Shown in pieces: positions 1 to 6,279 of a stretch of 6,279 bases of DNA. Location of the stretch: assembly GCA_934338765.1 (NCBI GenBank), contig CAKRHL010000129.1, positions 1 to 6,279 of the forward strand, given 5' to 3'. Numbering within the stretch: position 1 is the first letter of the stretch; every line of letters starts with the position of its first letter. Position numbers and translations under genes: made by a program. The stretch comes from an uncultured Lachnospiraceae bacterium. GTDB lineage: Bacteria > Bacillota > Clostridia > Lachnospirales > Lachnospiraceae. Under the pieces are notes generated by a model. The model saw only the letters and a program-made list of their open reading frames with translations. It did not search any database and was not told the DNA's origin.

Positions 1-572
1 TCCTGTACGTTAATTGGTACATGTGCATATGCCTGAACGGCATCCGTATGGAATAATACCCCATGCTCATGGGCAACCTTTCCGATCTCAGCGATCGGCT
101 CAATGGTACCGATCTCATTATTGGCAAACATAATACTGATCAGGATCGTATCCGGACGGATCGCCTTCTCGACCTCCTCCGGTGTTACAAGACCGTTTTC
201 ATCCACATCAAGATATGTGATCTCATAGCCATGCTTCTCCAGATACTCGCAGGTATGCAGGATCGCATGATGCTCAATCTTGGATGTGATGATGTGTTTT
301 CCTTTGGCCCGGTATGCCTCGGCAACGCCTTTCAGCACCCAGTTATCCGACTCACTGCCGCCACCTGTAAAATAAATCTCTGTGGCTGCTGCTCCCAGAG
401 AATCTGCAATCACCTTTCTGGCATCTTCCATGGCTTTTTTGGCCTCTCCGGCAAAGCTGTATACGCTGGAAGGATTGCTGTAATTCTCCAGATAATATGG
501 TTTCATCGCCTCAAACACTTCCGGTCTGACCGATGTTGTTGCTGCATTATCTAAATAGATCAATTTGCTCAT
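1..572 (-). CDS. nifS: Cysteine desulfurase, NifS/IscS type (N-terminal half; runs off the window)
   Basis: This is a PLP-dependent enzyme that removes sulfur from L-cysteine as an enzyme persulfide, releasing alanine, for Fe-S cluster or thio-cofactor assembly in the cytosol. I translated 190 codons from ATG at 572-570; the frame stays open to base 1. Visible aminotransferase class V motifs are YLDNAATT (6-13), NPSS (33-36), GGGSESDN (70-77), the EHHAIL segment with the His pair that stacks on PLP (100-105), ANNEIG (150-155) and HTDAVQA (175-181), which holds the Asp and Gln that contact the cofactor. Family members are about 380-400 residues, so the PLP lysine and the catalytic cysteine loop lie outside the window. 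The ribosome site is weak: AAAGG about 14 nt before the ATG. The gene has its own strong promoter (677-704). Whether it is the housekeeping IscS, NifS or a specialised desulfurase cannot be told from this half, so the symbol is provisional. Confidence 0.95.
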   Translation of the reverse strand, partial: MSKLIYLDNAATTSVRPEVFEAMKPYYLENYSNPSSVYSFAGEAKKAMEDARKVIADSLGAAATEIYFTGGGSESDNWVLKGVAEAYRAKGKHIITSKIEHHAILHTCEYLEKHGYEITYLDVDENGLVTPEEVEKAIRPDTILISIMFANNEIGTIEPIAEIGKVAHEHGVLFHTDAVQAYAHVPINVQ

Positions 573-597
573 AGTGTATACCACTGCCTTTCTGTGT

Positions 598-617
598 CTG
601 TCCCTGTTTCAGGACAG
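598..617 (-). promoter_or_regulatory. Hairpin in the 5' leader of the cysteine desulfurase gene
   Basis: In the minus-strand transcript, CTGTCCTG pairs with CAGGGACAG around an AAA loop. This gives about 8 bp with one bulged G. The hairpin sits about 25 nt upstream of the start codon, just before the weak ribosome site, in a leader of roughly 98 nt. No T-run follows it, so it is not an intrinsic terminator. It could stabilise the mRNA or affect translation; this is inference from the fold alone. I recognise no riboswitch class in the leader, and the rest of 573-670 is A/T-rich. Confidence 0.4.
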
Positions 618-676
618 ATATGTATTTAAAATATAGATAAGTCCATATTTCCTACTAATTCTATGGGCTGTCTGTA

Positions 677-704
677 ATTATACTCATTTCGCTGTTATTG
701 TCAA
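677..704 (-). promoter_or_regulatory. Sigma-A-type promoter for the cysteine desulfurase gene
   Basis: On the minus strand, TTGACA (699-704) and TATAAT (677-682) are both perfect matches to the vegetative consensus, separated by 16 bp. Transcription should start near 670, giving a leader of about 98 nt. The promoter lies only 25 bp past the stop codon of the CapA-like gene. No terminator is visible between them, so readthrough from the upstream operon can add to this promoter's output. Confidence 0.85.
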
Positions 705-729
705 CCGCCGCCAGTTTCATTTACGGATA

Positions 730-2115
730 TCAACGGGACCGCACGACCCCTTTTGCTCCAATCTTCGCATTATTCGAAATCCCATTGACGTAATTGACAA
801 ATTTTCTCACTTTGTCTTTTCTTGTCAAAAGGTGTGTTTCCCTTCCAGACTGCAGACACGGCAGCATCTTCGCCTGAATAGATCCGTTCTCCCGGATCGT
901 AAGCTGAAGCAGCGTCGTATATAATGTCTTTTCATTAAACCAATAGTTTCCCAGACTATAAAAGATCGGCTTTCCTTTATAATAACCCACTCCCTGCAGA
1001 CAATGGGTATGAGCACCTACCACCACATCCGCTCCGGCATTGATATAATCCTTTGCCTGGCTTGTCTGTGCCGTTTCCAGCTTCGTGCTGTATTCTGTGC
1101 CCCAATGCACAAATGCAATGACCACATCCGCCTTTTTCTTTGCCCTGCGTATCGCACGGACATACTGTGTGTCATCGTAAGTCCGGAAAACCCCCGGAGA
1201 ATGCTTGCCTGCTGCCGGTGTGAGAATATATTTCTCCGCTCTTGTGGCAGCGATCACAGCAATAGTTTTCCCTTTGCTCTCAAAATAGACCGGCTTTTTG
1301 GCCTCTTTGCTATCTTTCCCACCGCCGGTATATTTTATTCCATTATTTTCCAGAGTAGACAATGTGTCCAGAAACGCTTTCTTTCCATAATCATAAACAT
1401 GATTGTTTGCAAGAGAAACTGCATCCACGCCAAGCTGCTGCAACAGCTTCACATTCTTACGGGGTGCCCGGAAAGTGTATGCCTTTCCCTTCATGGCTTT
1501 GCCGCGGTTGCTGATGGAAAACTCATTGTTCAGCACCATATAATCATAACTCCGCATCTTCCGAATCAGGCGCGGATCGATACAGCCCGGAATGCCTTTG
1601 CCCTTCTGGCGCATATGCTTCATCACCGTCCAGGTTTCATCCAGATTGATGTCTCCGGCAAAACCAAGGGTAATGTCTCCTGTCTCTGTCCGGAATGCTT
1701 CACCGGGCGTTCCGGCATCCTCCTCTGTCGTGGTAAGACCGGAGTCCTTTGTATCCTCCTCTGTGGTGTCTAACTCCGGATCCTCCTTCGAGTTGTCCTC
1801 ATCGGAAGCTCTACCTGCCTTTTCCTCTGTGACAGTCTGTCCATCCGAAGAATCCTCCGGCTCTCGGGAAGCGTCTTCCTTCTTATCCTGCGTATCCTCC
1901 GGATCAGTATCCCGGTCACCATCATCCTGCAGATCCTCTTTGGAAGATGAATCATTTCCATTATAAGGTTCTGATATCTTTGCCGGCTCCTTCTGCTCCT
2001 GCTTCGGATGATTGATCCGGTAAAAATCTACAATGATCCATAATGCCAGCAATATTACAACGGCTATCACAACGCCTCTTCCCTTGCCATGCATCCAATC
2101 CCGTATCTTCCCCAT
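730..2115 (-). CDS. CapA-family protein, membrane-anchored, with acidic linker (461 aa)
   Basis: This belongs to the PGA_cap family, named after Bacillus anthracis CapA (poly-gamma-glutamate capsule), whose fold resembles calcineurin-like metallophosphoesterases. A short basic N-terminus (1-14) is followed by one membrane segment (about 15-31), which predicts a domain outside the membrane. Residues about 52-140 form a disordered acidic linker with 34 Asp/Glu among 89 residues. The CapA domain fills about 145-410, with motifs FAGDINLDE (152-160), LNNEFS (195-200), LANNHVYDYG (235-244), FVHWGTEY (335-342), GAHTHCLQG (367-375) and YSLGNYWF (386-393). The Asp, Asn-His and His-x-His positions match the expected metal ligands, so the domain looks intact. 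The start is supported by AAAGGA (2122-2127) 6 nt before the ATG. It lies 53 nt after the amylase gene and is probably in its operon. The substrate is unknown. No capB or capC homologue is in the window, so a capsule role is not shown, and many gut CapA proteins have no assigned function. Confidence 0.92.
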   Translation of the reverse strand: MGKIRDWMHGKGRGVVIAVVILLALWIIVDFYRINHPKQEQKEPAKISEPYNGNDSSSKEDLQDDGDRDTDPEDTQDKKEDASREPEDSSDGQTVTEEKAGRASDEDNSKEDPELDTTEEDTKDSGLTTTEEDAGTPGEAFRTETGDITLGFAGDINLDETWTVMKHMRQKGKGIPGCIDPRLIRKMRSYDYMVLNNEFSISNRGKAMKGKAYTFRAPRKNVKLLQQLGVDAVSLANNHVYDYGKKAFLDTLSTLENNGIKYTGGGKDSKEAKKPVYFESKGKTIAVIAATRAEKYILTPAAGKHSPGVFRTYDDTQYVRAIRRAKKKADVVIAFVHWGTEYSTKLETAQTSQAKDYINAGADVVVGAHTHCLQGVGYYKGKPIFYSLGNYWFNEKTLYTTLLQLTIRENGSIQAKMLPCLQSGRETHLLTRKDKVRKFVNYVNGISNNAKIGAKGVVRSR

Positions 2116-2168
2116 GTTTTATCCTTTCATATTTTTCTCTGCTTTCATATCTCCACCGGAGTTTCATT

Positions 2169-4304
2169 TTATCCTAGATTTTTGATAACAACTCCATATT
2201 TTGGCGGACAGTTTAACCGGAGAACACCATTCTCCACATTATACATGGCCGTCTCCAGAGAAAATCCCTCCGGACCGGTATTGATCAGACGTGCCATGCG
2301 TGTTGCCTCCGTCAGTCCCAGACGCCATACCGGCAGATCCACTGTCACCGGCTGGTCTCCGCTGTTGATGGCTATCACAAATTTGTCCTGCTCGTCAAAT
2401 CTGCCATAGCTGATAAACTGATACTGTCCATTCAGGAACAGAATAGATCCCGTCTTCATAGCCTGATAATCCTTATGAACACGGATGATCTCCTTATGGA
2501 AATCGATCAGGTCCTGATCCTCTCTGCCCCATGGATATGCACGACGGTTATCCGGGTCAGTCCAGCCGCAGAGTCCTGCTTCATCGCCATAATAGATGGT
2601 CGGTGCTCCCGGCCATGTCATCTGTATCATAACCGCCAGACGCATGATCGCTTTATCAACACCTTCATTGGCTGCCTCCGGTCCCAGATATGCTGTTCGT
2701 CCCACCTTACGGTTTGTTCTGGTAAGGAAACGGGAATGATCGTGGTTGGACAACTCATTCATCGCTACCTGCAGGGACTGTGTATGGAAGCGTGTCATAA
2801 AATGACGCATGGATCCAAAGAAGGAATCAGGATTGCCCAGCTGATCCTGACGATACTCATCACTGTGCTTCTCCACTCCTGTGAGAAACCAGGTCAATGG
2901 CTCCATAAAGGCATCATAGTTCATGACCGTATCCCACTCATCGCCCTTGAGCCACTCTGTAGGATCTCCGTAATGCTCCGCAAGGATCAGCGCATTGGGA
3001 TTCGCCTCCTTGACATTGCGGCGAAACTCCTTCCAGAAGTAATGATTGTACTCTCCGGACTGTCCCAGATCAGCAGCCACATCAAGTCTCCATCCATCCA
3101 CATTGTACGGTGGGGAGACCCATTTACGTCCCACATGCATAATATAGTCAAACAATGCCGGAGATTCCTCGTAATTCAGCTTTGGCAGCGTATCATGTCC
3201 CCACCATCCATCATAATGGGGATTGTAAGGCCACTGACGCTCTCTGAACTTGAAGAAGGTATTGTAAGGACTGTCCTCTGACACATATGCGCCCTTTTCA
3301 TAACCCTCTGCATTTTCATAAATGCACTCTCTGTCCAGCCATTTATTAAAGGAACCGCAGTGATTAAATACACCATCCAGAATGACCTTCATGCCTCTGC
3401 GGTGCACCTCTTCCACAAACTCTGCAAAGAGCCGGTTACTTGCCTCCAGATTCTCCTTGTCTGTCACACGGCAGATATAACGTGATGCCGCTTTATTGGG
3501 ATAGTTCGGATCTGCTTTCCAGTTTCCATGCTCATCCTTCTGCAGAAGCTCTCCCTCATCCTTGACGATCCGGCCAAAATGGGGATCTATATAATCATAA
3601 TCCTGAATATCATACTTGTGGTTTGACGGAGATACAAAAACCGGGTTCAGATAGATAACCTCCACACCCAGATCCTGCAGATAATCCAGCTTCTGCATAA
3701 CTCCGGCGATATCACCTCCGTAAAACTCACGGACGCCCATGGCTGCCGGGTATTTATTCCAGTCTGTAACCTTGCTGGTGCCCTCTCCAATGTAAATATA
3801 CTCGTCGTCCTCTACATCATTGCTGCGGTCTCCGTTATAGAAACGATCCACATAAATCTGGTAAAATATCGCTCCCTTTGCCCAGTCCGGTGTATGAAAC
3901 CCCGGTGTCATGGTGAAATTGTAGTACTCCTCTACGGAATTACATAATCCCACATTGTTGTAATAACACACCATCTGACCACAGTGAATCTCAAAGTAAT
4001 AGAACACCTGCTCTGCACCAAGCTGCACAAATGTCTCATAATAATCAAACAGGCGGTCATTATAAAGCTTCTCCATCTCAATGCGCTCGTCGTTAAAGAC
4101 AAGAATAACGGAATCCAGATTCTCCCTGGCACATCGAAGCCGCAGTCTCACCCGGTCGTAGGGATCCGGTTCGGACGGACAGCGGTAAAACTCTGTCCCA
4201 TCGGCAAATAACGCCTGCGGATTGAATATCGTTGTCAGATTATCCAGATACAGCTGCGTCTTCATCTGCTTTGACATCTTATAAAACTGCACATTTAAGT
4301 CCAT
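2169..4304 (-). CDS. GH13 alpha-glucan hydrolase, neopullulanase/cyclomaltodextrinase type (711 aa)
   Basis: It hydrolyses alpha-1,4 (possibly alpha-1,6) bonds in maltodextrins, cyclodextrins or pullulan fragments. No signal peptide is visible, so it should act in the cytosol on imported oligosaccharides. An N-terminal beta domain (about 15-130, CBM34-like position) precedes the (beta/alpha)8 barrel, which opens with IFYQIYVDRF (146-155). Conserved GH13 regions are present: DGVFNH (310-315), GWRLDVA with nucleophile Asp408 (404-410), ILAEHYG with acid/base Glu443 (439-445), and LSNHDHSR with Asp522 (518-525). LPKLN (373-377) matches the MPKLN signature of the neopullulanase group. A small beta C-domain ends the protein. 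At 711 residues it is over 100 longer than classic members (about 580-590); extra length sits around 160-190 and 244-287. The start is fixed by GGAGG (4311-4315) 6 nt before the ATG. Exact specificity cannot be read from sequence. Confidence 0.95.
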   Translation of the reverse strand: MDLNVQFYKMSKQMKTQLYLDNLTTIFNPQALFADGTEFYRCPSEPDPYDRVRLRLRCARENLDSVILVFNDERIEMEKLYNDRLFDYYETFVQLGAEQVFYYFEIHCGQMVCYYNNVGLCNSVEEYYNFTMTPGFHTPDWAKGAIFYQIYVDRFYNGDRSNDVEDDEYIYIGEGTSKVTDWNKYPAAMGVREFYGGDIAGVMQKLDYLQDLGVEVIYLNPVFVSPSNHKYDIQDYDYIDPHFGRIVKDEGELLQKDEHGNWKADPNYPNKAASRYICRVTDKENLEASNRLFAEFVEEVHRRGMKVILDGVFNHCGSFNKWLDRECIYENAEGYEKGAYVSEDSPYNTFFKFRERQWPYNPHYDGWWGHDTLPKLNYEESPALFDYIMHVGRKWVSPPYNVDGWRLDVAADLGQSGEYNHYFWKEFRRNVKEANPNALILAEHYGDPTEWLKGDEWDTVMNYDAFMEPLTWFLTGVEKHSDEYRQDQLGNPDSFFGSMRHFMTRFHTQSLQVAMNELSNHDHSRFLTRTNRKVGRTAYLGPEAANEGVDKAIMRLAVMIQMTWPGAPTIYYGDEAGLCGWTDPDNRRAYPWGREDQDLIDFHKEIIRVHKDYQAMKTGSILFLNGQYQFISYGRFDEQDKFVIAINSGDQPVTVDLPVWRLGLTEATRMARLINTGPEGFSLETAMYNVENGVLRLNCPPKYGVVIKNLG

Positions 4305-4365
4305 GACATGCCTCCATTACCATATATCTTCTTTTTCATTTTCTCACAAATACACTATCTTAATC

Positions 4366-4394
4366 ATTTTACATCATTTCAGGGCTTTTCACAA
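4366..4394 (-). promoter_or_regulatory. Candidate promoter for the amylase-CapA operon
   Basis: On the minus strand, TTGTGA (4389-4394; 4 of 6 to consensus) and TAAAAT (4366-4371; 5 of 6) are spaced 17 bp apart. The site lies directly after the terminator of the upstream surface-protein gene and about 60 bp before the amylase start, in an A/T-rich stretch. I found no good CcpA cre-like box near it, so carbon regulation is not visible. Confidence 0.55.
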
Positions 4395-4401
4395 GTTTTT
4401 T

Positions 4402-4438
4402 AAAAAGGGACTGTCGCAATTCGTGTGACAGCCCCTTT
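4402..4438 (-). terminator. Intrinsic terminator after the repeat surface-protein gene
   Basis: A 12-bp stem pairs 4427-4438 with 4404-4415 (11 Watson-Crick pairs and one G-U) around an 11-nt loop. In the minus-strand transcript it is followed by five U residues (4402-4406). It lies 38 nt past the stop codon at 4476-4478 and separates the surface-protein unit from the amylase unit. The A-rich 5' side means it could also work weakly on the plus strand. Confidence 0.9.
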
Positions 4439-4475
4439 CTTATTTTGTGATTCTTTTCTATTGTCCTGAAAATGA

Positions 4476-6279
4476 TTACTTTGTAATCGTTGCCCCGTCG
4501 CTTATCCCCTTTTTCTTGAATAATTTACGGTATGCTTTCACCTTACTCTCAGGTACTTTCACAACTACTCCGGAAGATATTTCCGAGAATGCGTTGCTTC
4601 CTACTGTACTCTCTGTAAGCTTTGTCGTCTTAATGGTCACTTTCTTCAGCTTCTTACATCCACTAAATACGCGGTTTCCAATCTTTGTGACATTTTTTTC
4701 TATGATCACTTTCGTAATCCCGGCACGATTTCTGCAGGCGGATGCCCCCACAGATGTAACTTTGTATGTTACCCCCTTAATCGTTACCTGAGCCGGGATG
4801 GTAATGGTTCCCTTTGCTCCCTTCGCCGCTGCTGAATACTCCACGGTCGGGGAACCTGCTTTACCGCTTGTCACCTTATAGATTACACCTTTACTGTCAG
4901 TAAGCTTTTTTCCCATTTTGGCCGGCTTGACCACCGGCTTCTTTGTCGGTTTTGGAGTTGCAAGCTCCCCGGCCGGTGTCTCGGTCGGTGCCGTACTTGG
5001 TGTCACCGTCGGCTCTGTGACCGGTTCTGCACTTTTCCCCGCTGCCGGTGTCTCTGTCGGCTCTGTTGCCGGTTCTGCACTTTTCCCTGCTGCCGGTGTC
5101 TCTGTAGGCTCCACACTTGGTTCTACCGTCGGCTTTCCACCCGGTTCTGCCGTCGGTTCTGCACTTGGTCTTGCCGTTGGCTTTCCACCCGGTTCTGCTG
5201 TTGGTTCTGCCGTCGGCTTTCCACCCGGTTCTGCGGTTGATCCTGCGGTCGGCTTTGCTGCCGGCTCGGCTCCCGGTATCTCTGTCGGTTCTGCCGTCGG
5301 CTTTGCGGTCGGCTCTGTGCTTGGTGCTGTGCTCGGCTTTGCACCCGGTCCTGCTGTCGGCTTTGCGGTCGGCTCTGTGCTTGGCATTGCCGTCGGCTCT
5401 GCACTTGGTTCTGCACTCGGTTTTACTGTCGGCTCTGTGCTTGGTGCTGCGCTCGGCTCTGCACTTGGTTCTGCACTCGGTTTTGCTGTCGGCTCTGTAC
5501 CCGGTCCCGCTGTCGGCTCCACACCCGGTTCTGCACTTGGTCCCGCTGTCGGCTCTACCCCCGGCTCTGTGGTTGGCTTTGCACTCGGTCCTGCCGTCGG
5601 TGTTACCGTTGGCGTCACTTTAATGACCGGAATTACCGTACTTTCTTTGGTAATCGGACTCGTTCCTTTACTGTCAGAGAAACAGCCGTCACATACGCTG
5701 CAGTGATAATATTCTATATTGCCTTCTTTCACTGTCGTGGCATTTTTCTTCCCGATCTTTTCCAGTATATGAGGTAATAGAGCAATTTCTTTCCCTTCTT
5801 TGATCTTTCTTCCACACTGTTCACAGTAGGTATCTCCGGTGTATCCGGCAGTAGTACAGGTAGACGCTTCTTCTCCTTTTACTTTCGTATCCGGATGCTC
5901 ACAGGCACTCCGGGTGATTGTAATTGTTACCTGCTTCGTTATGTAAAGCTCCTTATCCGGTCCTGCATAATCCGCCTTCGCCTCCACAGATTCTGCTTCC
6001 GGAAGGTCTTTTGAGGCATCTTCTTCCACCCACTGCCAGCCAGCCGGAAGTTCTACCTGAGACACTTTCTTCACCGTATAAGGGGTTGTGATGGAATCCT
6101 TGGGCGTATTCTCCGGCTGTTTTGCCTTGAAAACCACAAATTTCGCAGCTTCCCGGCTTTCCAGTCCGGTATAATTATTTGTCTCTGTCACATATGCTTT
6201 TAAATAGTAGATTCCCGCACTCTTCGGAACTACATCCGTGTATTCTCCTGTCTCAGAAGCTGCATAACGATATTTCACT
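4476..6279 (-). CDS. Surface or secreted repeat protein, C-terminal part: Ig-like end, Cys-rich module, Pro-rich tetrapeptides, BspA-like LRR
   Basis: This is the C-terminal 600 residues of a larger protein; the frame is open at the window edge, so the start and any signal peptide lie outside. Numbering here begins at the codon at 6278. Residues 1-50 look like the end of a MBG/Ig-like beta repeat (AGIYYLKAYV, 21-30), and about 62-123 form another beta module. Residues 126-216 hold a paired Cys-rich unit: Cys126, Cys141, CEQC (152-155), then CSVC (193-196) and Cys199. This pattern recurs in Clostridia surface proteins. Residues 224-439 are 54 tetrapeptides, mostly ending in Pro. Residues about 457-590 are a BspA-like leucine-rich module (VTYKVTSVGASAC, 503-515; VTKIGNRVFSGC, 530-541). 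There is no LPxTG motif or C-terminal membrane anchor. It probably acts outside the cell in adhesion or glycan contact, but the function is not identified. A terminator follows. Confidence 0.85.
   Translation of the reverse strand, partial: VKYRYAASETGEYTDVVPKSAGIYYLKAYVTETNNYTGLESREAAKFVVFKAKQPENTPKDSITTPYTVKKVSQVELPAGWQWVEEDASKDLPEAESVEAKADYAGPDKELYITKQVTITITRSACEHPDTKVKGEEASTCTTAGYTGDTYCEQCGRKIKEGKEIALLPHILEKIGKKNATTVKEGNIEYYHCSVCDGCFSDSKGTSPITKESTVIPVIKVTPTVTPTAGPSAKPTTEPGVEPTAGPSAEPGVEPTAGPGTEPTAKPSAEPSAEPSAAPSTEPTVKPSAEPSAEPTAMPSTEPTAKPTAGPGAKPSTAPSTEPTAKPTAEPTEIPGAEPAAKPTAGSTAEPGGKPTAEPTAEPGGKPTARPSAEPTAEPGGKPTVEPSVEPTETPAAGKSAEPATEPTETPAAGKSAEPVTEPTVTPSTAPTETPAGELATPKPTKKPVVKPAKMGKKLTDSKGVIYKVTSGKAGSPTVEYSAAAKGAKGTITIPAQVTIKGVTYKVTSVGASACRNRAGITKVIIEKNVTKIGNRVFSGCKKLKKVTIKTTKLTESTVGSNAFSEISSGVVVKVPESKVKAYRKLFKKKGISDGATITK
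5011..5106 (-). repeat. Two tandem 48-bp copies inside the tetrapeptide array
   Basis: Copies at 5011-5058 and 5059-5106 match at 44 of 48 bases and each code four tetrapeptides, including the unusual Pro-lacking AAGK unit (TETP-AAGK-SAEP followed by ATEP or VTEP). This is a recent block duplication of four 12-bp units, and it shows that the array grows by multi-unit steps. Confidence 0.9.
5131..5234 (-). repeat. Three copies of a 20-bp block coding EPGGKP
   Basis: The same 20 bases (starting GGCTTTCCACCC on the plus strand) occur exactly at 5131-5150, 5179-5198 and 5215-5234. The offsets of 48 and 36 bp are both multiples of 12. Each codes the Gly-Gly-Lys-Pro unit preceded by Glu-Pro, again pointing to duplication within the array. 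Confidence 0.9.
5395..5484 (-). repeat. 30-bp block repeated at 60-bp offset in the array
   Basis: Bases 5395-5424 recur exactly at 5455-5484, an offset of five 12-bp units; similarity continues beyond both ends with scattered changes. The block codes VKPSAEPSAEP/AKPSAEPSAEP-type segments. It is a further sign of in-phase block duplication. Confidence 0.85.

Larger units (their letters stand above)
4962..5609 (-). repeat. 12-bp tandem repeat array coding 54 in-register tetrapeptides
   Basis: The array is 648 bp, exactly 54 units of 12 bp with no indel out of phase. Each unit codes a tetrapeptide, usually [T/S/G]-[A/V/T]-[E/K/G/x]-P, such as TAEP, SAEP, TAKP, TAGP and GGKP. Only four units lack the final Pro: TAGS (344-347), AAGK twice (396-399, 412-415) and AGEL (436-439). 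Short partial copies continue on both sides. The protein segment should be an extended, possibly glycosylated stalk that carries the LRR module away from the Cys-rich part. Because stops are rare in all frames of this repeat, long spurious frames appear on both strands. Confidence 0.95.

Noticed and set aside
63..554. Plus-strand open frame of 163 codons at the window start
   Set aside because: It lies wholly opposite the cysteine desulfurase, whose motifs are continuous on the minus strand.
1003..1773. Plus-strand open frame of 256 codons opposite the CapA-like gene
   Set aside because: It is rich in Cys and Ile with no recognisable domain, while the opposite strand codes a complete CapA protein with all motifs.
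2150..2160. Small palindrome CTCCACCGGAG between the amylase and CapA-like genes as a terminator
   Set aside because: The stem is only 4 bp and no T-run follows on the minus strand.
1961..2167. Small minus-strand frame of 68 codons overlapping the start of the CapA-like gene
   Set aside because: It is out of frame with the CapA gene, shows no family resemblance, and overlaps a start supported by a good ribosome site and membrane segment.
2475..3281. Plus-strand open frame of 268 codons opposite the amylase gene
   Set aside because: It is a shadow of the GH13 gene; the catalytic regions are coded on the minus strand here.
4962..5609. CRISPR-like array
   Set aside because: The repeat is only 12 bp with no unique spacers, and it codes an in-frame Pro-rich protein segment.
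4918..5706. Plus-strand open frame of 262 codons, rich in Val, Gly, Ser and Ala, across the repeat array
   Set aside because: It is the antisense of the 12-bp repeat, whose units lack stops in several frames. It has no coding signal of its own, and the minus-strand frame continues into recognisable domains on both sides.
6276..6278. GTG codon as a possible start of the repeat surface protein
   Set aside because: The frame is open to the window edge, the codon falls inside an Ig-like beta repeat, and no signal peptide follows; it is an internal Val codon.

Overview
All four genes in this window lie on the minus strand, so transcription runs from high to low coordinates. The window fits an anaerobic gut-type Firmicute, most likely Lachnospiraceae or a related Clostridia. 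The evidence is a GGAGG ribosome binding site, sigma-A-type promoters, a BspA-like leucine-rich C-terminal module of the kind common in Lachnospiraceae surface proteins, and a long form of GH13 amylase that I associate with the same group. This placement comes from recognising families, not from a search.

Layout in order of transcription: (1) 6279-4476 is the 3' part of a large surface or secreted protein. It has an Ig-like repeat end, a Cys-rich paired module, 54 in-register Pro-Thr-Ala-Glu type tetrapeptides (a 12-bp DNA repeat), and a leucine-rich C-terminus. It ends at an intrinsic terminator (4402-4438). (2) 4304-2169 is a cytosolic GH13 alpha-glucan hydrolase of the neopullulanase/cyclomaltodextrinase type, with its own candidate promoter at 4366-4394. 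(3) 2115-730 is a membrane-anchored CapA-family protein with an acidic linker and an extracytoplasmic metallophosphoesterase-like domain. It starts 53 nt after the amylase with no terminator between, so the two are probably co-transcribed. (4) 572-1 is the N-terminal half of a NifS/IscS-type cysteine desulfurase, with a near-perfect promoter at 677-704 and a leader of about 98 nt.

The genes do not form one obvious pathway. The amylase handles imported maltodextrins, the CapA-like protein and the repeat protein act at the cell envelope, and the desulfurase supplies sulfur for Fe-S clusters or thio-cofactors. I see no mobile element, CRISPR array, rRNA or tRNA, and no gene-free stretch over 300 bases. 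The most unusual structure is the long, strictly phased 12-bp repeat in the surface gene. I do not see convincing evidence of a wholly new system.
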